The notes under the pieces are model-generated. The model saw only the letters and a list, made by a program, of their open reading frames with translations. It did not search any database and was not told the origin of the DNA. A DNA stretch of 57,990 nt from contig UQQN01000002.1 in NCBI GenBank assembly GCA_900543155.1, positions 1 to 57,990 of the forward strand. The letters are read 5' to 3'. The position numbers and the translations under genes are program-made. The stretch is from an uncultured Prevotella sp. GTDB taxonomy: Bacteria > Bacteroidota > Bacteroidia > Bacteroidales > Bacteroidaceae. Below are positions 34,312-43,186 of this stretch, piece by piece. Position 1 is the stretch's first letter, and the number at the start of each line of letters is the position of its first letter.

Positions 34312-35853
34312 ATGAAAAAAAATCAACTCTTTGTTTCACTGCTTGCAGCTGGAATGCTTGCTATATCTCCTGTCATGGCAGACGATATGGTTCGCTTTAC
34401 TACAAACAAAAGCATTGGTGAAACTATCATTCTGAAACTTAATCAGACAGGTTCAGATGTTAAGGTTGACTGGGGTGATGGTAATCTCACTAAGTATGAG
34501 CCTACAACCGACAAACTGCTCACAGTGGAGGGCAAGGTTGCAGGTACCGACATCCTGATCTCTTCGTCAGCAGGCATTGAAACGCTGATTTGTTCTAATG
34601 CGGGCATCACAAGCCTCGACGTTACTGGTGCAACAGGTTTGCGCTCGCTCTACTGTCAGAACAACGAAATTGATACGTTGAACGTGACTTCACTGAAGGG
34701 ACTTACTGACTTGGACTGCTCGAACAACAAGATTGTGGCATTCACGATGACTGAGCATACAAACCCCAATATGGAGATTTTGAACATCTCGGGCAATAAG
34801 ATTGCTGGTAACCGTGGCGACAAGAAAACTACTTTTGGTTATAGCAGCTCAACACTTCAATACCTCAACATCAGCAACAACGAGTTTACAGGTAGTGTTT
34901 CGTTAGGTGGTAGTGTAAACCTTGATGTGGTTAAGGCTGTCGGCAATCATCTCACTTCTATCGCTGCAAAATGCGATTCTATCTCAGTGGTGATGTGTGG
35001 CGATAACAAAATCAACACACTCGCTTTCAACGCGGATAAGCCTTCTTTGCGTCAGGTGTTTGCTGAAAACAATGCCCTTTATTCTCTTAACTTAGCGTCG
35101 GCAGATCAACTTCAGTATGTGGCTGTTGATAACAATAAGTTGACTTCGGTTTCATTGCCCGCAGGTAAGCTTTACGCTTTTACTTGTGCCAATAACAAAC
35201 TTACTTATGGTTCACTTCCTTCACCTAGTAGCGTAACGAATTTTGTATATGCTCCTCAGGAAGAGGAATTAAGCATTACAAAGAAGTTGAGCAGTAAGTA
35301 TGACGCAGCAAATTCAAAGTATATTTACTATTTGCTCACTTGTACAAAGAGAACGCAATTCAACACCAAAAAGGCTCCTTACGTGCTTGATTTATCAGAT
35401 TACGTTGTAAATTCTGATGGTTCGGCAAGTAATGTTACTGTAGAACTTAGAGATGCAAGTTCTACTCCTGAAAAGGTCCTTACAAAGGATGACCTTTACA
35501 CTATGAATGGTTCCGCATACGCAGGTATGTATGGTATTAAGACCAAATGTGGTGCGGTTTATGCAATGATTTCATCAAGTGATTATCCTGGATTGACATA
35601 TAAGACAAGCCAGTTCAAGGTATTCGAAAGCGAAGATGATGTAACAGCTGTGGACAATGTAACTACTGCAAGCAAGGCGCTTGAAGTAGAGGTCGCTGAA
35701 GGTGCTGTTGTATTGACTAGCGGTGCACCTTGCGCAGTTCGTATCTACTCTCTTGATGGCAAGCAGGTATGGCAGGGTAGCGTAAATGGTACTCAGATTG
35801 TGAACCTCGCTACAGGTATTTACTTTGTAAACGGTAAAAAAGTTGTGCTCTAA
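34312..35853 (+). CDS. Secreted leucine-rich-repeat protein with T9SS-like C-terminal domain
   Basis: 513 residues. A signal peptide (about 1-23, cleaved after VMA) is followed by a DWGDG-containing region (about 52-58) and then internalin-like LRRs with the Cys/Asn pattern (LIxSNAGITSLDV, LRSLYCQNNEIDTLNV, LTDLDCSNNKI; about 85-310). After a linker, the C-terminal ~70 residues (VTAVDNV...VRIYSLDGKQVWQG...TGIYFVNGKKVVL) have the T9SS type A / DUF6383-like sorting pattern. It is therefore probably exported by the type IX system and displayed or released at the cell surface. It is followed by the M60 peptidase gene after 44 bp. Its binding partner is unknown. Confidence 0.85.
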   Translation: MKKNQLFVSLLAAGMLAISPVMADDMVRFTTNKSIGETIILKLNQTGSDVKVDWGDGNLTKYEPTTDKLLTVEGKVAGTDILISSSAGIETLICSNAGITSLDVTGATGLRSLYCQNNEIDTLNVTSLKGLTDLDCSNNKIVAFTMTEHTNPNMEILNISGNKIAGNRGDKKTTFGYSSSTLQYLNISNNEFTGSVSLGGSVNLDVVKAVGNHLTSIAAKCDSISVVMCGDNKINTLAFNADKPSLRQVFAENNALYSLNLASADQLQYVAVDNNKLTSVSLPAGKLYAFTCANNKLTYGSLPSPSSVTNFVYAPQEEELSITKKLSSKYDAANSKYIYYLLTCTKRTQFNTKKAPYVLDLSDYVVNSDGSASNVTVELRDASSTPEKVLTKDDLYTMNGSAYAGMYGIKTKCGAVYAMISSSDYPGLTYKTSQFKVFESEDDVTAVDNVTTASKALEVEVAEGAVVLTSGAPCAVRIYSLDGKQVWQGSVNGTQIVNLATGIYFVNGKKVVL

Positions 35854-35897
35854 TAAATAGCGAGTTTCAACTCTTTTAAAATTAAACAGAAAAATCA

Positions 35898-38129
35898 ATG
35901 AAATACATAAAACAATTATTCACTTGCGCTACGCTTGCAATGGCATGCTATACTTCGCAGCCTGTAATGGCTCAGGTAAAGTTGGCAGCTGATGCGTATC
36001 CCACAATCGTGGCTCCCCATCGTCAGGCAATTAGCTTCCGTGAACGTACGCTTTGCTACGACATCACTGCGAATGTGGAATACACTGTCACACCTAATGC
36101 AGACTGGATTTCAGTTATCAAGGCTGAAGATGGTTCGGTTTACATCCATGTAGCAGAAAATACTGGAAGTAGTGCGCGTGTAGGTAAAGTTGTTTTCGCA
36201 AATGCTGAAAACAATTTGAGCGAAACACTTACTATTACTCAAGGTCGTAGTGAAGGTTTGGCAGATCTTCCCTCAAACAGCATCTATGACTTGTTTACAG
36301 ATTCTTCTCTCTCAGAATTGAAAGAAGGTGTTACAAAGGAAGATATCGCAACTAAGATTGATAAGCCCTATTATCAAGCTTTGGCAAATAGCATCCTCGA
36401 CAAAACTTATAACGAGGAGTATCGCGTACAGACTTACAAAGCTAAGCTTTCTTATGTTACACAGAGTAACAACTGGAACGCTCCTGGTAAGTATTACGAC
36501 CAGCGTCAGGGTGTAACAGGTATCAACATCAGCAAGGGTAAGCACATCGTTGCTGTGTCAGGTTTGCCCGATGGCAAGTCTGTGCCTGTAACTGTAACTG
36601 CATGGTATGAAGGTAAGGATGGTGGTAACTTTGACGGTGGTAATCCTCAGAGCTTCACATTCAACGTAAAGAATGGTCTTAACACCATCGATTATACATT
36701 TGACTATCCTGGTTTGGCTTACGTTTGCTACTATGCTGACCAAAACCCCGAATTGCAGCCTGCTATCAAGGTTCACTTCCTCAATGGTGAAATCAATGGC
36801 TTCCTTTCTCCCGATAAGACTAACGAGGAAATGCATGAGATAACAGCCAAAGCTACTAACCTCTGTATGGACGTAGTTGGTAAGAAGGTTCACTCTATTT
36901 GGACTTCAAAGGGCTTGCACGACTATTGCAAGGCTATTGATGGTTCAATAGGTTATCGTCAGTACATGAACGTGCTCGACTCTTTGATTCAGTGGGAACA
37001 CGACTTGTTGGGTCTTACTAAGTACAACCGTTTGCCCGACAACCGCACAATGGCTTACACCAACTACACTTACTACATGTTCCAAGGTGGTTTCGGTGTA
37101 TCATTCCACCACGACCAAGAACCTCGTGTACTTAACTGTAACACACTCGTAAATCGTGACGATGACGCTATTTGGGGTCTCTCACACGAGTGGGGTCACC
37201 AACATCAGATGCACCCCTACTTCTGCTGGGGCGGTATGGGCGAAGTTACCAACAACATGAACTCATACTACAATATTATGAAAATGGGCTACCACTCTTC
37301 TGATAAGATTCAGCAGTGGGCACCTGCACGTAAGCACTTTGTTGATGCCAACTATCTCGACATCCAAACAGCTTCGAGCGGTGTGAAGGGTTCACGTTTC
37401 AGCAGCAAGCGTCACTTTGCCTATGTAAACAGAGGCTCACAGCCCAATGCAGCTTTGCGTGCATTCTGCGAAACAATGAAGGACTCTACTGTAAAGGATT
37501 ACGCTAAAGTTCCCGAACAGGCTCTTCATAACGTAGAAGTTGGTGTAGGCGAAACTCTTTGCCCCTTCGTTCTTCTTTACAACTACTTCACTACTCATGG
37601 TGTGCCTGATTTCGCTCCCGACTGGTACGAAGCACTTCGTCAGAACGATAACGAAAATGGTTCAACTGTTGAAAAGAATGATGGTGTTGATAAGTATGAG
37701 TTGATTGCTTCTGCTCAGAACAACAACAAGAACGGTAAACTTGCTGTACTTAAGCAAAAGTATCCCGAAAGCTGTTGGATAAAGAATGGCTACCTTGATG
37801 GTGGTAACAATCCTAAGGCTAACACCATGCCTTTCGTACTCAACTATATCCGTAAGGTGTCACGCATCTCAGGCTACAACCTCTATCCTTACTTTGAGCG
37901 TTGGGGTTTCCTCCGTCAGATTGCAATCTACATTGGCGACTATGGCAACTACTTCAGCGTTTATACTCCCGAGATGGACAAGGAGTTCAGAGCTGACATG
38001 GAGGCACTTGTAAAGGCTGGTACTTTGAAGGAAATGCCCGAAGGCATGGTTGAGGAAATCTCAAATGTTAAGGATCTCTTTGAATCAGGTTATAAGGACT
38101 TTGGTACTACTCCGACCTTCCCCAACTAA
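35898..38129 (+). CDS. BACON-domain M60-family (enhancin/mucinase-like) zinc metallopeptidase
   Basis: 743 residues. A signal peptide (about 1-25, cleaved after VMA) is followed by a BACON domain (about 45-117; ADWISVIKAEDGSVYIHVAEN), an accessory region (about 120-300) and the M60 catalytic domain. The zinc motif is HEWGH at 430-434 with a third ligand or gluzincin Glu at 449 (GGMGEV). M60 enzymes of gut and oral Bacteroidetes cleave mucin-type O-glycoproteins; that is the likely class of target. It ends without a T9SS tail. It forms a pair with the LRR protein and is followed by a strong terminator. Confidence 0.9.
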   Translation: MKYIKQLFTCATLAMACYTSQPVMAQVKLAADAYPTIVAPHRQAISFRERTLCYDITANVEYTVTPNADWISVIKAEDGSVYIHVAENTGSSARVGKVVFANAENNLSETLTITQGRSEGLADLPSNSIYDLFTDSSLSELKEGVTKEDIATKIDKPYYQALANSILDKTYNEEYRVQTYKAKLSYVTQSNNWNAPGKYYDQRQGVTGINISKGKHIVAVSGLPDGKSVPVTVTAWYEGKDGGNFDGGNPQSFTFNVKNGLNTIDYTFDYPGLAYVCYYADQNPELQPAIKVHFLNGEINGFLSPDKTNEEMHEITAKATNLCMDVVGKKVHSIWTSKGLHDYCKAIDGSIGYRQYMNVLDSLIQWEHDLLGLTKYNRLPDNRTMAYTNYTYYMFQGGFGVSFHHDQEPRVLNCNTLVNRDDDAIWGLSHEWGHQHQMHPYFCWGGMGEVTNNMNSYYNIMKMGYHSSDKIQQWAPARKHFVDANYLDIQTASSGVKGSRFSSKRHFAYVNRGSQPNAALRAFCETMKDSTVKDYAKVPEQALHNVEVGVGETLCPFVLLYNYFTTHGVPDFAPDWYEALRQNDNENGSTVEKNDGVDKYELIASAQNNNKNGKLAVLKQKYPESCWIKNGYLDGGNNPKANTMPFVLNYIRKVSRISGYNLYPYFERWGFLRQIAIYIGDYGNYFSVYTPEMDKEFRADMEALVKAGTLKEMPEGMVEEISNVKDLFESGYKDFGTTPTFPN

Positions 38130-38166
38130 TTCAAACTTTTGTAAAGCTAAGAATTAGCTAATATAT

Positions 38167-38215
38167 AGACAGCGTAAAATGTCATTATGATGTTTTACGC
38201 TGTCTGTCGTTTTAT
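38167..38215 (+). terminator. Terminator of the LRR-M60 pair
   Basis: A perfect 13-bp stem, AGACAGCGTAAAA (38167-38179) / TTTTACGCTGTCT (38193-38205), followed by GTCGTTTTAT. Confidence 0.85.
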
Positions 38216-38343
38216 AGAAAATGAAGCTAAAAGATGGGTTTAAAAAAATGGGTAAAAAAAACAGAATTGCTTTCTTAATGTGATAAAATGGAGTAGAAAA
38301 TGTGTTTTTGATAAGAAAAAATCAAACTCTTTAGGCTACGCAC

Positions 38344-38374
38344 TTTGTAGGTAGCTCAAATTACGTTACCTTTG
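38344..38374 (+). promoter_or_regulatory. Promoter of purB
   Basis: TTTG at 38344-38347, exactly 19 bp, TACCTTTG at 38367-38374. This is a perfect match to the Bacteroidetes consensus. Transcription would start near 38381, leaving an about 180-nt leader before purB. Confidence 0.8.
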
Positions 38375-38411
38375 CATGGTATAAAGGCTGTTTTGTTTAC
38401 CCATAAAAAGA

Positions 38412-38465
38412 ATGTATCGTCTTGAGCCAACAAGCACAGCAACAAATTGCTTGAACTGCAAATAG
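38412..38465 (+). CDS. Possible 17-codon leader peptide in the purB leader
   Basis: ATG at 38412, TAG at 38463-38465; the peptide is MYRLEPTSTATNCLNCK. It lies inside the ~180-nt untranslated leader of purB. No coding statistics can support so short a frame, and no regulatory codon run (for example of one amino acid) is seen. It is listed as a candidate only. Confidence 0.2.
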   Translation: MYRLEPTSTATNCLNCK

Positions 38466-38561
38466 ATGAGGACAAAGTATTGAGGGGAAATTTCATAACG
38501 AAATGAAGGACAAAGCAAGTCAAAATTACATTAACCCAACAACCCTTTTTGTTAAGACATC

Positions 38562-39908
38562 ATGGATTTGGATATTCTTACTGCAGTGTCTCCTATTGAC
38601 GGACGTTATCGTGCCAAGGCTGAACCTTTAGCTCCTTACTTTTCAGAGTATGCGCTGATGAAGTATCGTGTGCGTGTTGAAATTGAGTATTTTATCACAC
38701 TTTGCGAACTCCCTCTTCCGCAGTTGGCAGACTTCCCTCACGAACTTTTTGAAACCTTGCGCGATATTTATCGCAACTTCTCAGAAGATGATGCAGCGCG
38801 AGTAAAAGATATTGAAAGCATCACGAACCATGATGTGAAAGCCATTGAATATTTCATCAAGGAAGAGTTCGACAAGATCGGAAATCTTGAACACTTCAAA
38901 GAATTTATTCACTTTGGTCTTACCTCTCAGGACATCAACAATACCTCTTTCCCCTTGATGTTGAAAGATGCCACTGAATTGGTGTACCTTCCCTTGTTGC
39001 AGGAGTTGATTGATCAACTTAACGAATACGCTGAAGAGTGGAAGGACATCCCCATGTTGGCAAAGACACATGGTCAGCCTGCATCGCCCACACGCTTAGG
39101 CAAGGAAGTAAAGGTATTTGCCTACCGTCTTGAACAGCAGGTGGCATTGCTGAAAGCTTGCCCCATGACTGCCAAGTTTGGTGGTGCAACAGGCAATTTC
39201 AATGCACACCATGTGGCATACCCCGAATACGATTGGCGTGCCTTTGGTCGTAAGTTCGTAAGCGAGAAGCTCGGTTTGCAACGCGAAGAATATACTACAC
39301 AGATTAGCAACTACGACAACATGGCTGCACTCTTCGATGCCATGAAGCGTGTAAACACCATTGTGATTGACATGGACCGCGACTTCTGGCAGTATGTTTC
39401 GATGGAATACTTCAAGCAGCGTATTAAGAAGGGCGAGGTCGGTTCGAGCGCAATGCCCCACAAGGTGAACCCCATTGACTTTGAAAATTCAGAGGGTAAC
39501 CTCGGCTTGGCAAATGCCATCTTTGAACACCTTAGTCGCAAACTTCCCATTAGTCGTTTGCAGCGCGACTTGACAGACTCTACGGTAATTCGCAACATTG
39601 GCGTGCCTATGGGACACTCGCTTATTGCTTTCCAAAGCTCGTTGAAGGGTTTGCGTAAGCTTTTGCTTCACGAAGAAAGCATTCGTCGCGACCTCGATAA
39701 CTGCTGGGCTGTAGTGGCAGAGGCTATTCAAACAATTCTTCGTCGTGAGGCTTACCCCAACCCTTACGAGGCATTGAAGGCACTGACACGTACCAACGAA
39801 GCCATGACAGAAGAACGCATTCACAACTTCATCGATACTTTGGAAGTAAGCGATGCAATTAAGACAGAACTTCGTGCTATTACTCCGCACAACTACACTG
39901 GTATGTAA
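38562..39908 (+). CDS. purB: Adenylosuccinate lyase
   Basis: 448 residues of the E. coli-type PurB group. The fumarase/aspartase-superfamily signature is GSSAMPHKVNPIDFENSEGN, containing the catalytic serine. THGQPASPTRLGKE and the His-containing ESITNHDVKAIEYFI segment are also present. It acts twice in purine synthesis (SAICAR to AICAR, adenylosuccinate to AMP). It is preceded by an excellent promoter and a leader of about 180 nt. A weak hairpin follows at 39928-39955. Confidence 0.95.
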   Translation: MDLDILTAVSPIDGRYRAKAEPLAPYFSEYALMKYRVRVEIEYFITLCELPLPQLADFPHELFETLRDIYRNFSEDDAARVKDIESITNHDVKAIEYFIKEEFDKIGNLEHFKEFIHFGLTSQDINNTSFPLMLKDATELVYLPLLQELIDQLNEYAEEWKDIPMLAKTHGQPASPTRLGKEVKVFAYRLEQQVALLKACPMTAKFGGATGNFNAHHVAYPEYDWRAFGRKFVSEKLGLQREEYTTQISNYDNMAALFDAMKRVNTIVIDMDRDFWQYVSMEYFKQRIKKGEVGSSAMPHKVNPIDFENSEGNLGLANAIFEHLSRKLPISRLQRDLTDSTVIRNIGVPMGHSLIAFQSSLKGLRKLLLHEESIRRDLDNCWAVVAEAIQTILRREAYPNPYEALKALTRTNEAMTEERIHNFIDTLEVSDAIKTELRAITPHNYTGM

Positions 39909-40096
39909 TAGAAGATAGAGTGGGAGAAAAGCAGATCAAAAATTGCGAACTCTGATTTTTAAATAAATTCAATAATAAAACCTACATAACGGGCAGGGGC
40001 TGTGTGAGAATACAGTTCCTTGCACCGTTTTAGGATACCTGAAACAAAACGCGTTCGTGAGAATGCAAACTATCAACAAAACAAATTTTTATTATT

Positions 40097-41476
40097 ATGA
40101 GTGAAGAATTTTACAAGAACGACAACAATAGCCGTGATGGCTACAAGTCGCAAAACGGAAACAGTTATGGTGGCAACCGATTTGGCAGTGAGCGTCCAAG
40201 CAGACCCCGCTTTAATCGCACAGCCTCTCCCGTAAACACAAATTACAACCAACGTGGTGGTGGCAGTAGTTATCGTCCCCGCTATAATGGTGGTGATGAC
40301 TCTCGCTCTTACAACAGTTACAACAACGACAATGGCTATCAGCGTCCTTCGCAAGGTGGTGGCTACCGTCCTCGCTACAACTCGAACAATGGCGAAGGTG
40401 GCTATCAGCAGCGTGCCGAAGGTGGTTACCAACAGCGTGGTGGCAATCGTTTTGGCAAGTCGCGTTATGGCCAAAGCAGTGATCGTGGTGGCTATCAGCA
40501 ACGTCAGGGCAGCTATCGTCCTCGTTACGATCAGGGTGGTAATAGCTTCGAAGGCGAAGGCAATTCTTATAACAAACCATCTTTTGGTGGCGCACGTCAG
40601 CAAGGTGGTTACCGTCAAGCTGGTGGAAGTTATGGCAAACCTCGTTTCCAAGGTGGAAATTCTTCGTTCGGTGGCGCACGTCGCGGTGGCTATGATGCAC
40701 ATGCCAAGTATTCGCAGAAAAAGCGCTTAGAATATAAAGAAGAGAACTACGACCCCACAGTGCCCATGCGTTTGAACAAGTTCCTTGCTAACGCAGGTGT
40801 ATGCTCGCGCCGTGATGCTGACAAGTATATTGAGGCAGGTGTAGTAAGCGTAAATGGTCAGGTAGTTACCGAATTGGGTACTAAGGTGTTGCGTACAGAC
40901 GAAATTAAGTTCCACGACAACCTTGTAAAGATTGAAAAGAAGGTTTACGTGTTGCTTAACAAGCCCAAGGGCTATGTAACCACAAGCGACGATCCCCAGA
41001 ACCGTAAAACCGTTATGGACCTTGTTCGCAATGCTTGTCCTGAGCGCATCTATCCTGTAGGTCGTCTTGACCGTAACACCACAGGTGTATTGCTTCTTAC
41101 TAACGATGGTGAGTTAGCCTCAAAGCTCACTCACCCCAAGTTCTTGAAGAAGAAGATTTATCACGTTACCACCGACCAAAACGTATCGGCAGCCGACATT
41201 CGCCAAATAGCCGAAGGTATTAGCCTTGATGATGGCGATATTAAGGCAGATGCCATTGAATATGCTTCAGAAACCGATAAAAAGCAAATTGGCATTGAAA
41301 TTCACAGCGGTAAGAACCGCATTGTGCGCCGTATCTTCGAAAGCCTTGGCTACCACGTAGTTAAGCTCGACCGTGTATACTTTGCAGGTCTTACAAAGAA
41401 GAACGTACGTCGTGGCGACTGGCGTTATCTTACAGAGAAAGAAGTACAGATGCTCCGTATGGGTGCATTTGAATAA
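40097..41476 (+). CDS. RluB/RsuA-family 23S rRNA pseudouridine synthase with RGG/YG-rich N-terminal extension
   Basis: 459 residues. Residues 1 to about 215 are low in complexity: Gly, Arg, Tyr, Gln, Asn and Ser, with repeated GGYQQR, YRPRY and GGARxGGY. The enzyme follows: an S4 RNA-binding domain (about 223-275, MRLNKFLANAGVCSRRDADKYI) and the RsuA/RluB catalytic domain with GRLDRNTTGVLLLTNDG, catalytic Asp325. RluB relatives modify U2605 of 23S rRNA. Ordinary RluB proteins are ~240-300 aa, so nearly half of this one is extension. It lies between purB and asnS, each with a long leader. Confidence 0.88.
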   Translation: MSEEFYKNDNNSRDGYKSQNGNSYGGNRFGSERPSRPRFNRTASPVNTNYNQRGGGSSYRPRYNGGDDSRSYNSYNNDNGYQRPSQGGGYRPRYNSNNGEGGYQQRAEGGYQQRGGNRFGKSRYGQSSDRGGYQQRQGSYRPRYDQGGNSFEGEGNSYNKPSFGGARQQGGYRQAGGSYGKPRFQGGNSSFGGARRGGYDAHAKYSQKKRLEYKEENYDPTVPMRLNKFLANAGVCSRRDADKYIEAGVVSVNGQVVTELGTKVLRTDEIKFHDNLVKIEKKVYVLLNKPKGYVTTSDDPQNRKTVMDLVRNACPERIYPVGRLDRNTTGVLLLTNDGELASKLTHPKFLKKKIYHVTTDQNVSAADIRQIAEGISLDDGDIKADAIEYASETDKKQIGIEIHSGKNRIVRRIFESLGYHVVKLDRVYFAGLTKKNVRRGDWRYLTEKEVQMLRMGAFE

Positions 41477-41509
41477 AACATACAACACAAAATTGTTTAA
41501 GTGTGTAAC

Positions 41510-41599
41510 GGCACAAACAACTCATACAAACATAAGTGCCTGAGTGGAGTGGGGCAATGCCTAAGTCCACGGGTCACTTATTTTGCACTTGTATGTGCC
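41510..41599 (+). other. Structured leader of asnS
   Basis: GCACTTGTATGTGCC (41585-41599) can pair in order with three upstream segments: GGCAC (41510), ATACAA (41524) and AGTGC (41535). Inside this, GTGG/CCAC and ATAAGTG/CACTTAT are alternative pairings. No T-run follows, so it is more likely a leader fold than a terminator of the preceding gene. No known riboswitch class is recognised. Confidence 0.4.
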
Positions 41600-41621
41600 A
41601 CGCACTTAGAAAAAAGCCATT

Positions 41622-43040
41622 ATGAAGAGAACAAAAATTGTAGACGTGCTTAGTCGCACCGACTTCGGCACCGAAGTTTGTGTAAAAGGTTGGGTACGTA
41701 CTCGCCGTGGCAGCAAATCAGTAAATTTTATTGCCCTTAACGACGGCAGCACCATAAAGAATGTTCAGGTAGTAGCCGACGTAGAGAAGTTTGATGCCGA
41801 AATGATCAAGCTCGTCACTACAGGTGCTTGCTTGAGCGTAGTAGGTACTTTGGTCGAAAGCCAGGGTGCAGGTCAGAGTGTAGAGATTCAGGCAAACGAA
41901 ATAGAGGTATTGGGCACATGTGGTTCAGACTATCCTATGCAAAAGAAGGGACAGTCGTTTGAGTACATGCGTCAGTATGCTCATTTGCGTTTGCGCACCA
42001 ACACCTTTGGTGCCGTAATGCGCATTCGCCATAACATGGCTATGGCCATCCACACCTACTTCCACGAACACGGCTACTTCTATTTCAACACACCGCTCAT
42101 CACAGCCTCAGACTGCGAGGGTGCAGGTCAAATGTTCCAAGTAACCACCAAGAACCTCTACGACCTTAAGAAGGACGAGAATGGCAAGATTGACTATTCA
42201 GACGACTTCTTTGGCAAGCAAACTTCGCTCACAGTGAGCGGTCAGCTCGAAGGTGAGTTAGGTGCCACGGCATTAGGTTCAATCTACACCTTTGGTCCTA
42301 CATTCCGTGCCGAAAACTCAAACACTCCTCGCCACTTGGCAGAGTTCTGGATGGTAGAGCCCGAGGTAGCGTTTATGGATTTGGCAGAGTTGATGGAGTT
42401 AGAAGAAGACTTCATTAAGTACTGCATCCGTTGGGCACTCGACAACTGTAAGGACGATCTCGAATTCCTTAACAAGATGATTGATAAGGGTCTCATTGAG
42501 CGTTTGCAAGGTGTGCTTAACTCAGAGTTCGTACACCTTCCCTACACCGAGGGTATTCGCATCCTTCAAGAGGCAATAGCCAAGGGCAAGAAGTTTGAGT
42601 TCCCCTGCGAATGGGGCGACGATTTGGCTTCAGAGCACGAACGTTTCTTGGTAGAAGAATACTTCAAGAAGCCTGTGATTATGACAAACTACCCCAAGGC
42701 TATCAAGGCATTCTATATGAAGATAGACGAGGAAGAATCAGGCTTCGGTGGTAAGAGTGGTCAAACCGTACAGGGCACCGACGTACTCTTCCCGCAGATT
42801 GGTGAGATTATTGGTGGTAGCGTACGCGAAGAAAGCTACGACAAGTTGATGAACGAAATCAACGAGCGTCAAATTCCTATGAAGGACATGACTTGGTATC
42901 TTGATACACGTAAATATGGTTCATGTCCCCACGCAGGTTTCGGCCTCGGTTTCGAGCGTCTCATCCTCTTCGTCACAGGTATGCAAAACATCCGCGACGT
43001 AATCCCCTTCCCCCGTACTCCGAAGTCGGCTGAATTCTAA
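41622..43040 (+). CDS. asnS: Asparaginyl-tRNA synthetase
   Basis: 472 residues, the usual length. An N-terminal OB fold (KGWVRTRRGSKSVNFIALNDGS, about 19-40) is followed by the class II core with motif 2 GPTFRAENSNTPRHLAEFWMVEPE and motif 3 GLGFERLILFVTGM. The AsnRS-specific THLAEF-like block, as here, separates it from AspRS. It charges tRNA-Asn directly, so the cell need not depend on transamidation for asparagine. A strong terminator follows. Confidence 0.96.
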   Translation: MKRTKIVDVLSRTDFGTEVCVKGWVRTRRGSKSVNFIALNDGSTIKNVQVVADVEKFDAEMIKLVTTGACLSVVGTLVESQGAGQSVEIQANEIEVLGTCGSDYPMQKKGQSFEYMRQYAHLRLRTNTFGAVMRIRHNMAMAIHTYFHEHGYFYFNTPLITASDCEGAGQMFQVTTKNLYDLKKDENGKIDYSDDFFGKQTSLTVSGQLEGELGATALGSIYTFGPTFRAENSNTPRHLAEFWMVEPEVAFMDLAELMELEEDFIKYCIRWALDNCKDDLEFLNKMIDKGLIERLQGVLNSEFVHLPYTEGIRILQEAIAKGKKFEFPCEWGDDLASEHERFLVEEYFKKPVIMTNYPKAIKAFYMKIDEEESGFGGKSGQTVQGTDVLFPQIGEIIGGSVREESYDKLMNEINERQIPMKDMTWYLDTRKYGSCPHAGFGLGFERLILFVTGMQNIRDVIPFPRTPKSAEF

Positions 43041-43063
43041 TATAACTTTATAATGTAAAGTGT

Positions 43064-43127
43064 ATAATTGCCATGCGGAGTGGAGCGTATAAATAGTTCA
43101 TATCTCTTCGCGTGGCAATTATTTTTT
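43064..43127 (+). terminator. Terminator of asnS
   Basis: ATAATTGCCATGCGGAG (43064-43080) pairs with CTCTTCGCGTGGCAATTAT (43104-43122) with two mismatches, followed by a run of six T. Confidence 0.8.
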
Positions 43128-43128
43128 A

Positions 43129-43186
43129 CATTGTATATTATCATTATACATTGTATATTATCATTATACATTCTGTATTGTCATTG
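43129..43186. repeat. 20-bp tandem repeat, about 2.9 copies
   Basis: CATTGTATATTATCATTATA occurs at 43129-43148 and again at 43149-43168, followed by a diverged third unit (CATTCTGTATTGTCATTG). It lies directly behind the asnS terminator. The units abut without spacers, so it is not a CRISPR array. Confidence 0.75.

Noticed and set aside
38130..38561. tRNA or small structured RNA gene in the purB upstream region
   Set aside because: No cloverleaf found by eye; the region is explained by a terminator, a promoter and a leader.
40073..40702. 209-aa and 162-aa antisense frames opposite the RGG region
   Set aside because: Thr/Ala/Ile-rich and His/Asp-rich mirror translations of the low-complexity Gly/Tyr/Arg codons; no gene features of their own.
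41477..41621. T-box leader before asnS
   Set aside because: No T-box consensus (AGGGTGGNACCGCG) or terminator/antiterminator pair; T-boxes are not typical of this phylum.
43129..43186. Possible CRISPR array
   Set aside because: Only about three abutting 20-bp units with no spacers and no cas genes: a plain tandem repeat.
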